Notes under the pieces: model-generated
Database searches by the model: none
Told to the model about the DNA's origin: nothing
Seen by the model: only the letters and a program-made list of their open reading frames with translations
Made by a program: the position numbers and the translations under genes
Shown: piece after piece, positions 23,289 through 35,200 of the stretch
Layout of the letters: each line of letters begins with the position of its first letter
How positions within the stretch are numbered: position 1 is the first letter of the stretch
NCBI GenBank assembly: GCA_030533445.1
Contig: CM060072.1
Location: 23,521,267 to 23,585,266, forward strand
Direction: 5' to 3'
Length of the DNA stretch: 64,000 nt
From: Cyprinodon diabolis
Taxonomy: Eukaryota > Chordata > Actinopteri > Cyprinodontiformes > Cyprinodontidae

Positions 23289-26200
23289 TCACTGCTGAGG
23301 AGCAGGTGGAGGATCAGGTGCACATTTAGGTGAAGGAGCTGTTGTGACGACCACAGTTGAAACGGATTTGGGGGAAGTAGCTGCCACATGGTGCTGAATC
23401 TGCTGCGCTGGAACAGTTTGGATCCGAACCTGGGAAGATGCAACAAAGTGAGCTTATAAGTGTCCTGGATGACTTTCGTTTAATCAGAAAGAGAAACATG
23501 AACAAGTGTAAAAAATACATTGAGAACCAAAGCTAACATCACAAGTGGATATTCCAAGCCCCCTTGGTTTGTGAACAGAATCAAAGAGGTTGACTATATT
23601 GATTTGTTTATAGTCTTTTAGATGGCAAATAAGCATAAAAAAAGTTTTTGAACTTATTCAGTGGTCCCTCGAGCAACATTTCTTGTGTTTATGTGCTGCT
23701 CCCTATCTTACGGAAGAGGATTAGGGCCACTGAAAAAAAAAAAAGTTAACTGATTTTTAAATTTTATTTCAGTTTAGTATGGGAAAAAAGTCAAAATTCT
23801 GACTTTTTTCTCAGAATTATGACTGAATTCTGATAATTAAAAAGTCAGAATTCTGAGAAAAAAGTCAGAATTCTGACTTTTTTCTCAGAATTCTGACTTT
23901 AATCTCAGAATTCTGACTTTTTTCTCAGAATTCTGACTGAATTCTGATAATTAAAAAGTCAGAATTCTGAGAAAAAAGTCAGAATTCTGAGAAAAAAGTC
24001 AGAATTCTGAGATTAAAGTCAGAATTCTGACTTTAATCTCAGAATTCTGACTTTTTTCTCAGAATTCTGACTGAATTCTGATAATTAAAAAGTCAGAATT
24101 CTGAGAAAAAAGTCAGAATTCTGACTTTAATCTCAGAATTCTGACTTTTTCTCAGAATTCTGACTGAATTCTGATAATTAAAAAGTCAGAATTCTGAGAT
24201 TAAAGTCAGAATTCTGACTTTTTTCCCATACTAAACTGAAATAAAATAAAAAAATCTAACTTTTTTTTTTCCAGTTGCCCTAATCCTCTTCCGTACTATC
24301 TGCTTTTATGGCTAGGCTCAAAACTTTCCTTTTTAACAAAGTTGTTAGACTGACTCAGTTATGCTGCTATAGACTTAGGCTGCTGGAGGACATGGGGACT
24401 TATTTTTTTAATTCAGCTTTATTCCATCTCTCCTAGTTAACTGTTTCTTTCACAGACAGAGCCCTATGTGGAGCTAGTTTACAACTGGGTTTTCTAACAT
24501 AGAACATTTATTATATACCAGTGCTTCCAAGTTTGTTTTGAATGTGTGCTTCTGTCTCTTTGAATCCCATGCAGCCTTAGCAGATGGCTGCCTACACTGA
24601 CCCTAGTTCTTGAATTGAACCCTAGTTCTTTCCAACTATACTTTCAAAGCAATACCAGTCTATAAAGAATCTTCATGGAAAGTTATCAAATTGGAGCATT
24701 TCATTTTTGGTAATAATTTAAGTTCTGTAGTTTACAATGGGAACCACTAAGAAGAGGCATGATGATTGACGAGACAAGATGCCATCTCTACCGAGGAGCC
24801 AAAAGACAAAAGTCTTAGACCAGCATCTGTGTCCAAGTGACTGGAGATTAATGTGCAGAGATGTCTACTGCCTGCCATAAACATTTAGGCCTTTTTTCTA
24901 GCACATTTAACTGTATATAGCTTCTATGAACATAATCTAATCCAAACAAATACTCTACAAAAACGTATCTAAAAAGTAAGTAATTCTTAAAGCCAATGCA
25001 TTTGCCCTACATTGAGCAGGTACACAAGATCATCTGCCAATTAAATTAGTATTTTTGCTGTTAAACTTTGATTATTAGACAGTATGCAGTTAAAATAAGA
25101 TAGTGGAGTCGTTCTTTCAAATCCAAATCATGTTATTCTGTTAGCAAATGGTCTCAAATCAAGGGAAAATGCATTTTTTTAGCATAAAGAAATCCACTAA
25201 TAAAAACATTTGTTCATAAATTAGGAATACAAATAAAAAGATACTGCTACTGGTAGGCCGGGATGAGAACTATCTTGAGAAAAGAACAAATCTGGAATGA
25301 TTTTACTGTGATCATTCTGACCTGTGTTGCCTGTCCTTGTTGCTGGAGCTGCTGGAATTGTTGCGCTGTGACAAAACTGACCGGCTTGTTTCCCGCTATT
25401 AGTTTTGTGCCAGCAGGCATGGTGGTCAGGATGATGTTCCTGCCCAGGCTGCTGATACTTTCAAAGAAAAAAAAACAAAAACAGTCATTGAGGATTCAAA
25501 AATTAAACATCTGTGACCTTAATTATAAAATACAAAGCTACAAAGAGCTTTTTATTTAAACTCTGACACAATTAATACTAATAATAACAACAATAACAGA
25601 CTTACTTTGTGTTGAGGTTTCCTTTCACTAGAGGAGTCGTCACCACACTCTTACTCTTTAGGGGTTGGTTGAGGACAGATAAAGGAACTGTGATCCGTGC
25701 AGGTAGCTTTCCCTTTAGGACATAATTAAAAAAGACAAAAAAGAAAATTTTATTCTCCGACATAATTGATAAAAAAGCAAAGTTGGACTGAGAACTAAGT
25801 TTACATTGAGTTTACAAAGTAAAGTCATTGCTAAAGATGTTTATAATATGGATTTAAAGAACTTGGGGTTTCTGTGCTTCAGATTTCTGAGAGTTCATTT
25901 CATACCAGTGAAGTATAAGAACTAAAATCTGCTTCTGAATGTTTGGTTCTGATTCTGGGTTTGCAGAGTAGACTTGATCAAATAGACCCGAGAGGTCTGG
26001 GCAGTTGATTCAATGATAGCTAGTCTGTGATGTATTTTTAGTGATTTTAGACTAATAGAAGTATTCTTAAGTCTATTTTCTCAGATACTGGGAGCCAGAA
26101 GAACCGGACTGATGTGCTCTACTTTCTTTTTTTTTGGTGAGAACGTAGGCAGCAACATTTTGGATTCTGTTGGATCCACGTTTTAGACAGACTTCCAAAG

Positions 26201-29200
26201 AGTTATCCTTTCTGCTAAAGATGAACACATGAAAACAGCACTTTAATCCTGGAAATGTTTTTTAAGTAATCAAAGGCTGATTTGTTCCCTTTTTTTTTTT
26301 TTTTTTTTAATGAGCCTCTGAAGGTTCAGCTCTGAGTCCATCACTACACCCAGATTTTGAGCCTGATTAGTGGTTTCTAGCTTAAAGGTATAGTGGAGGA
26401 TTTTCGCAGATTTTTGAAAAGACCCGCCCTCTCCACTTCAAATGCAAAATGCACATGCACAACCCTGTACCCGCTCCTGAGAGGGAAAGTCTATTAAACG
26501 CGTGTGAGAGCGTATAGGAGCCCATTTCTCCTCGTGCACGCTCCGTTTAAAAGTTGCTGTTTGCATCGCTCATACAAGCTTAATTTCTAAGAGAAGATTT
26601 GCAATTTTTCCACTATGTCAGACTATCCACCGGTAAGTGAAAATGGGGATGAGCACGTAGGACTGCCTTACGTAAACATATTACCTGAATGAATGACAAT
26701 TAGGAGGACAACTTATTTCGATTGATTCACCCGGGAAAACAACATCCTCCATTATACCTTTAACTGAGGCTGTGTTCTAACTTTTGAATGATCTTCCTTT
26801 GGTTAAAAAAATGGTTACATCACCTTTGTTTTGATATGGCTGAAAGAAACTTTTGGGACAACCATACATTGATTTGTTCTACGTATTTGGTTATGGTGAC
26901 TCATGTTATCTATTAAGATCTGAGTTGGGGGGGCATGTAGTTATTGAATAAGTAAGGCCCTACATTCAACTTTTGGGTCTTTTTGAAACAAAATACCCCC
27001 CAAAAAATAGCTAACTCATAGTAAAGAGTTAATCACTCTTTGCAGTTCATTCAGAGTTGCTCTGGGCCTCTTGGCTGCTAGCTTCATTGATCCTTCCCTG
27101 TCCTGACAGGAGGGTTTTGTCTTGGTCGGTTTCCCTCACCATTTTAAATTATGGATCCAAGTGTTTGGTGAGATGTTTTAACTGTAGTTAACAAGATAAA
27201 AGAAGCAGGATTTCTCTTTGCAATAAAAAATAATTAAAAATCATGCATTATTTCCCTTAAACCTTACAATAATATCATAAACATCCAATACAAACTCAGA
27301 GTTTGAGACTGTAAATGTGAGAAATGTCTAAGGGATCTGAATATTTTTCCAAAGCTATGTATCTCAAGGAGGAAACCTTTAAACTAACATTCTTTAGAGA
27401 AAAGGTTTGTGTTTCATCACACAGTCATTTTCCTACCGTTTGTGTTGTAACAACCGAAGCAGGGACTTGTCTCATAGTAGTTGTAGCTGCTCCCAGTGAC
27501 AGAGGAGAAGCAGAGGCTCCGGGAGCCACGGTGATCCCTTTAGCTCCAGCCACGACGCTTGCTGCCATGGTTACAATGTTGGCACATGTTGATGCCGTCA
27601 GCGGTTTGCTGCCACTGGCCGTTGTCATGGTGATGGTCTGACCCTGCTTCTGTGGGATTACCCCCAGGCCTGGCATGATCCGGATGGTTGCGCCGCTCTT
27701 GTCTGAGGACGCCACGGTGGAGAAGGTTCTGGGTTTTTGGTCCGCCACGCTGACAGCCAACGTTGGCATCAACCTTATGGCCGTGTCTCCTCCAGCCTTC
27801 AGCAAAGCAGAGGCGACGGGGCCTGATTTAGCAGTCAGTGCCTCTGCGGCGCTGGGTGGCGTACCAGAGGCTGTAGACGGGGATGGGTGAGATGGAGCTA
27901 CATGGAGAGTAGCCGATATGCTCTTACTGCCAGCGGCCACCCCGCCCAGGAAGTCAGAGGTTAGTTTTACGGTGGCAACCGGAGATTTGGCGAGAGTGGC
28001 CATCATGTCTGGGGTTATCCGTAGCACCGTTTGGCCTTTAGCATCTGTGGTGATGGAGGATGGGGGAAGACGGAGGACATCTTTACCCTGGATACGCAAG
28101 TTTGTTGCAGTTATTGGAATCCCTGCTCCACCTGCAGTCTTAATTCCCAGCTGTCCAGTAATGGACACCTGTGAAAAAAAATTATCATAAGAACATACTT
28201 TAAACCTCCATTTATGGTGAATTTCTGCAAATAAATCAATGAAATGTTTAATCTGTGCCAGTTGCCATATATTAAACATCACTAGAAAAGTTTGGCCTCT
28301 CATGCTGGAAAAAAAATCACCTGTTTTATGTTTGGGGAGGTGACGCCTTGCAGCACAGCTGGAGAGGTGGGGTTGTTAGCGGGGCTACCTGGAGATCCAG
28401 TCTGGGGTTTGGTTACGGTCAAAGTCGACACAGAAAGGGTGGTTGGAACCTGGACTGGACTGGTGCAGGATGGACTCCTTAGCGGCACGGAAACAACAGC
28501 CTATTGCACAGAAGAGACAAAAGATATTACAACAAATGTATGCCAAATACTTTAGGTTTTAAGTTGTAAAAGATTTAAAACCATAATTTTTTTCCTTCTA
28601 CTCCAGAGTTATGCGCCAAATAACAGATCCATTTTGTTCCGATCCAATCTGCAAAGATGGGAAGTAACGAAGTACAAATACTTCGTTACTGTACTCAAGT
28701 AGATTTTTCTGATATTTTTACTTTACTTTACTACTTATTTTTATGGCGACTTTTTACTTCTACTCCTTACATTTTTACACAAATAACTGTACTTTCTACT
28801 CCTTACATTTTAAAAAATTGGCTCGTTACTTTAGTTTTGAATCATTTCAATGGAGTTACCATTATTATTTTTCACGTCATCAATACCAAATTCAATCTAA
28901 TTGGATGGGAATCTACGTTGCATTTGACGCACCACTACAAGATGAATCGACAGATTCGGCGGTATTCATTCGCGGCAAATCATTGCAGCTTGGTGGCGGT
29001 GGCGTTAGCATAGTAGCATGGATGACGAGATGATTGAAAATGAACACAACGGAGACCTAGTCCTATTGGCAGACATCCATTTAAAATGTAGGCAACGGCA
29101 TGAAAAAAGTGGTTTCTACTTTTACTTTTATACTTTAAGTAAATTTACAAGCCTGTACTTTGTTTCTTTTACTTGTGTAAAGAAGTTTAATCAGTACTTC

Positions 29201-32200
29201 CACTTTTACCAGAGTATTTTTTAACACAAGTATCTGTACTTTTACTCAAGTACGGAAAGTGAGTACTTTTGCCATCTCTGTCAATCTGATACTGATTCCA
29301 GGGCTGAGCTTATAGGCAGATACTGATCTGATACTACTCTTGAATGAATGAATCTTATATCTTGTTGTGCGAGTTCTGTCATCAGCGAGACATTAAATAT
29401 TTAAAGAAGGTTGCATATCCACAAAAATATGATTTTCCTTCCCATTATTTATTTTTTTAAACTATCTTGAGTTTTTCATTAATTTCACTCCATGGCGCCG
29501 CCTTGCTTTGTTATTATCCTGAAATGTTTGGGTCTGTCAGAAGTACAGTGGTTGAGTCATATTTACATCATAAGTTGCACCATTAATAGTTTTCATTCAC
29601 TGTTTTCGGATCAAATAATTTTTTTTTTATTCTGTTTTTATTTCTGTAACATTACTACCATAGCATTTACAGCTGTTGTGATTTATTTGGCTTTTACTTT
29701 TGCTGGTTAGCTCTCAGTCAGCTGAACCTTGATCTCAGAACCAGTTAAGTTTTCCTTCTTTGTTGTTGATGCCTTTTTGTGAATCTCAAGCGTGGGAAGT
29801 CGTAGCCTTATATGGCGCCATTTGGGTGGTCATTATGCAGATTTACCCTTCTTTGGAAAGCACATTCACTCACGCACAGGTGGACTACATCTGGTTTACG
29901 AGGATAATTTACTGAAGTTAAGAGCGTTTGTTGAATCTGAAGTGTCGTGTTCATAAGAGGAAAAAATGTAAAAGAAATCTACGATAAGAATATGAAAATG
30001 TTGTTGCATGAGGCCCACTGTTCAAATCTACCTGTGAAAGGCTCTTGGCGGCCACTGACACAGGCATCCGGATCTGGTGAGTGGTCTGATGCACGAGTGT
30101 GGCCTGCTGAGTGACTGCCGGGGGACCCAGGCCAGGCTGAGCAGAAACGACCCGAACCTGGGGGAGGGAACTCGCTGCCAGGTGACTCACTATCCGAGCC
30201 GCTTGCTGGGAGGTTACCGGCTGCGAGGCAGGTGGACAAGCCTGACTTGTAGGCAGGATTGTTCCCAGCTGAGGCAGCGATGGCGGAGAGACAAGAAGAA
30301 CGCTGCAAAAAAAGGAAGATGCAATTTTATACCACACTGAAAAAAACAACTAACAAAAATCTGGACAAAAGACGGCTTTGGTCCAACTGACCCTGGGCTG
30401 GACTTCATTGTATCTGGGACTCCAGCCTTTGTTGGTGTGGTAGCAGAGAGAGGAAGCGGTGATTTAGGGGTTCCAGGAGTGTTTGGGGTTGGAGTTGAAA
30501 GGACAGGCGACATGGAGTTACAACCAAGGTCCAGTCCTGCGTCCAGAGATCCAGGTGTTTTGCTTCCTCCGTCTTTACTTCCAGACTTCTACAATTTGAA
30601 TACAAACAAGTCAATTTTTTAACTAAAAGCAAAAAAAAAAAAAAACTTTTTAAACAAACCAAGTGTCTCACCCTGACTTTTTACTGTACAAACTTTAAAT
30701 AGGAATTGATTTAATAAATACCAAATTCTAAAACTCAGGTAGAAGAATCTATAATCATATACTTTATTGCTTTAATGGAAGCGAGGCAAGAAGAGATTCA
30801 CTGGTGAAAGAAAGCCACAAGAAGTCCTGTTTGGATTCTCTGCCCAAGTAATTTAAAGAAAACATCAATAGAGTGAAATATTGCGTTCTGCTCAGAAAAG
30901 AGCAAACATGGCTTTGTTAGTCCAGAGGTGAAAGACTAAGGGCCTGATCCTCTCCTCTCCTTCTTCCTCTCCTCTCTCCTGCTCTCTGTGTCAGATGTTC
31001 AGTTATTCCTCTGCCTCCTTTAGTGATAATGGGATGTGTAATAAGTGTAGTATTTTTGTAGCTTTGGAGGCGAGGGTGTCAGAGTTAGAATCCAGGCTTC
31101 AGGCTGTTGAACATCCAGGAGTTAAAGTAGGCCCCCCACGTAGCTCTCCTCCAAAAGTGCCTGAGCAGCCAGGCGATTGGGTAACTGTACGCAGAAAGCG
31201 TAGTCATGGATCTCTGCCCACTGGTCACCACCAACCCGTTCACGTTTCTAACCGGTTTTCCCCACTCAGTGACACACCCACTGAGAAGCCCACTCTGGTG
31301 ATTGGCAGCTCCATAGTCAGAAACGTGGCATTAGAGACACCAGGGACCATAGTCAAATGTTTGCCGGGGGCCAGAACGGGCGACATCAAATCCTACCTGA
31401 AACTACTGGCTAAGGATAAGGTTAAATACAGTAAGATTGTTATTCACGCTGGTGGTAATGACACCCGGTTACGCCGATCGGAGGTCACTAAAATTAGTGT
31501 TGCTTCGGTGTGTAAGTTTGCCAAAAAAATGTCGGACTCCGTAATTTTCTCTGGTCCCCTCCCTGATCTGACCAGTGATGACATGTTTAGCCGCATGTCG
31601 TCATTCAACCGCTGGTTGTCTAGGTGGTGTCCTGAAAACAACGTGGGCTACATTAATAATTGGCAATCCTTTTGGGGAAAGCCTGGTCTGATTCGGAGAG
31701 ACGGCATCCATCCCACTTTGGATGGTGCAGCTCTTCTTTCTAGGAATCTGGCCACATTTATTAGTCCTCCAAAACCCTGACCACCCAGGGTGCAGACCAG
31801 GAAGCAGAGTTGTAGTTTAACACACATCTCTGCAGCTTCTCTACTGTTACCCACTCTTTACTCCATCCAGACAGTGTCTTGCCCACGACCAAAATCTAAT
31901 AAATTAGCAAAGATTCCCAAAGAAGTAAATCATGATAATCTAATTAAAATCAAAATAACTCCAATTGGGGAAAAAGTTAAAACAATTAAATGCGGTCTGT
32001 TTAACATAAGATCGCTTTCCTCTAAAAGTCTGCTAGTTAATGACTTGATTTGTGATAATCACATTGACTTGTTTTGCCTTACAGAAACCTGGCTGCAGCA
32101 AGAGGATTATGTGAGCATAAACGAGGCAACTCCTTCAAGCTATTTAAATTTTCACATACCCAGAAGTTCTGGGCGAGGAGGAGGAGTAGCAACAATCTTC

Positions 32201-35200
32201 CAGTCTGACTTACTGATTACTCCAAAAACAGTTAATACCTACAACTCTTTTGAACATTTAACCCTTAATTTCCCTCATCCAAATTTCAAGGCAAGAAAAC
32301 CTCTTCTTCTTGTAACTTTGTATCGTCCGCCAGGTCCTTACTCTGAATTTTTAGATGAGTTTTCAGAGTTCCTTTCTGATTTGGTATTAAATACTGACAG
32401 GGTCATCATAGTGGGAGATTTTAACATCCATGCTGACATTGAGGGCGATAGCTTAAGAGCAGCCTTTGATGCTATCTTAGACACTATTGGCTTTGTTCAA
32501 AATGTGAATAGTCCCACACATTCTCATCTTCATACTTTGGATCTTGTGCTGACATACGGCATAGAATGTGAAGAAATAACAGTATTTCCTCACAACCCTG
32601 TCCTCTCTGACCACTTTCTAATAACCTTCAGGATTACTTTAACAGAGTTCTCCTCCCCCAAAAGAAGGTTCAATTTTAGTAGATCTTTATCAGATAGTGC
32701 AGTTATAAATTTTAAAGAATCGGCTTCACTTTCTCTCTCCTCTGTGTCGCTAAACAGTGCTGCAGAGTGCAAAAGTATAGCTTATTCCCCTTCACAGGTT
32801 GATGATTTTGTTGATGGGGTTGCTAGTTCTCTGCGTACTGCCTTAGACAACGCAGCTCCTTTGAAAATGAAAACCGTTAAAAATAGAAAGCTTGCTCCTT
32901 GGTTTAATGCAGAGCTGCGTACTTTGAAGCAAAATGCTAGGAAACTGGAGAGAAAATATCGCTCCACAGGCCTGCAGGAGTCCTTCCTAGTCTGGAAAAA
33001 TGGTTTACTGCTGTATAAGAGGACCCTTTGTAAAGCAAGAGCAGCATACTTCTCCTCATTAATAGAGGAGAATAAGAATAATCCTAGATTTCTTTTTAAT
33101 ACAGTTGCCAAACTCACCCAGAGCCATAGCTCTGTTGAACCGTCCATTCCACCTGCTCTTAACAGCAATGATTTTATGGGATTCTTTATAAATAAGATTG
33201 ATGTTATTAAAAATAAGATCATAAGCACTCCTCTATCCGCGATTGTACCTGAGGTAGTCATGGAATCTGAACCGGGTTTAGACTGCTTTGATCCAGTTGA
33301 ACTTTCTGAATTAGCAAAATTATTGTCTTCATCTAAGCCTTCAACTTGTATGTTAGATCCAGTTCCAACCAGGTTATTTCAGGAGGTATTCCCTTTGATC
33401 TCCTCCTCCATTTTAGATGTGATTAATCTATCTCTGTTACAGGGATATGTACCTAAAGCTTTTAAGGTTGCTGTAATTAAACCTCTGCTTAAGAAACCGT
33501 CTCTTGACCCAGATGACTTGGTTAATTATAGACCTATATCCAATCTTCCTTTCTTATCCAAAATTCTTGAGAAAGTAGTTGCCAAACAAGTTTGCAACCA
33601 CTTACACCATAATGAACTTTTTGAAGAGTTTCAGTCTGGCTTTAGAGCTCATCATAGCACTGAAACAGCTCTGGTGAAAGTCACTAATGATATTCTCATG
33701 GCCTCAGATAATGGACTTGTATCTGTGCTCGTCCTGTTGGATCTTAGTGCTGCATTTGATACAGTTGACCATAATATTCTTTTAGAAAGACTTGAATATT
33801 TTGTTGGAATTAAAGGAACAGCACTAGACTGGTTTAAATCTTATCTATCTGATCGAATTCAGTTTGTTTATGTTAATGATAGATCTTCAACACACTCAAA
33901 GGTTACCTGTGGAGTACCACAGGGATCAGTGCTAGGACCAATTCTCTTTACTTTATACATGCTCCCAATTGGTAGTTATTAGACAGCATGGGATTAATTT
34001 CCACTGTTATGCTGATGATACCCAGCTATATCTGTCTATAAATCCAGATGAAGCTAACCCATTACATAGATTACAAGCATGTCTTGAAGACATAAAAACC
34101 TGGATGACTCTTAACTTTCTGCTTCTGAATGCAGACAAAACAGAAGTTATAGTCTTTGGACCAGAGTCTCTGAAAAAGAAGCTGATTAGCCAGTCACTTC
34201 ATTTGGATGGGATTAAACTGATTTCAGATAATAAAGTAAAAAATCTTGGTGTTGTTTTTGATCAGGACCTGTCATTTAAATCCCAGATCAAAGAGGTTTC
34301 TAGAATTTCCTTCTTTCATCTGAGGAACATTGCAAAAATTAGAAATCTCCTGTCCAGGGGTGATGCTGAGAAACTAGTCCATGCATTTGTTACTTCAAGG
34401 CTGGACTATTGTAATTCTTTACTATCAGGAAGTCCACAAACTGTAGTTAAAAGCCTTCAGCTGATCCAAAATGCTGCAGCCAGAGTTCTGATGAAAATTA
34501 AAAAGAGAGATCATATCTCTCCTATCCTGGCTTCTCTTCATTGGCTTCCTGTTAAATCCAGAATAGAATTTAAAATCCTCCTTCTCACATATAAAGCCTT
34601 AAATGGCCAAGCTCCATCTTATATCAGAGATCTGATTGTTCCTTATGTTCCTAACAGAGCAATTCGCTCTCAATCTGCAGGTTTACTAGTGGTTCCTAGA
34701 ATTTCTAAAAGTAGAATGGGAGGCAGATCTTTTAGTTATCAGGCTCCTCTCCTGTGGAACCAACTACCAGTTTTAGTCCGTGAGGCAGACACTCTGTCTA
34801 CTTTTAAGACTAGGCTTAAAACTTTCCTTTTTGATAAAGCTTATAGTTAGGGTGGCTCAGGTTATCCTGAGCTCTCTCTCTATAGTTATGCTGCTATAGG
34901 CTTAGACTTTTGGAGGACATAGGGACCCCCATTTCATCATTCTGCTTCATTCTCTCTCTGTTCTCCTATTCTGCAGAATCTGTTTGTTCAATCTCTAACC
35001 TTCTGCTCTCTCTGCTTTTCCTCAGAGTAGCTTTGCCTCGTCTGTTCCTGTTTGGCTGTGACGTCATCCAGGAAAGAAACATCAGCTGTGCTGCTTCCAT
35101 CAACACCCTTGTTTGTAGATGTTGGAGATCGGCCTGTCTTCCAGTGTGGTCCTGTTTCTCTGGCCGTGGCTGGGTGGATGTGCTCTCTTCATCCTCTGGC

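Noticed and set aside
23790..24220. Regularly spaced palindromic repeats, superficially like a CRISPR array
   Set aside because: The repeats alternate in orientation, have no unique spacers, lie in a vertebrate intron, and are enclosed by terminal inverted repeats.
28657..29224. Overlapping open frames of 68-118 codons
   Set aside because: They are inside a hAT-type MITE with TSD. No transposase motif is visible.
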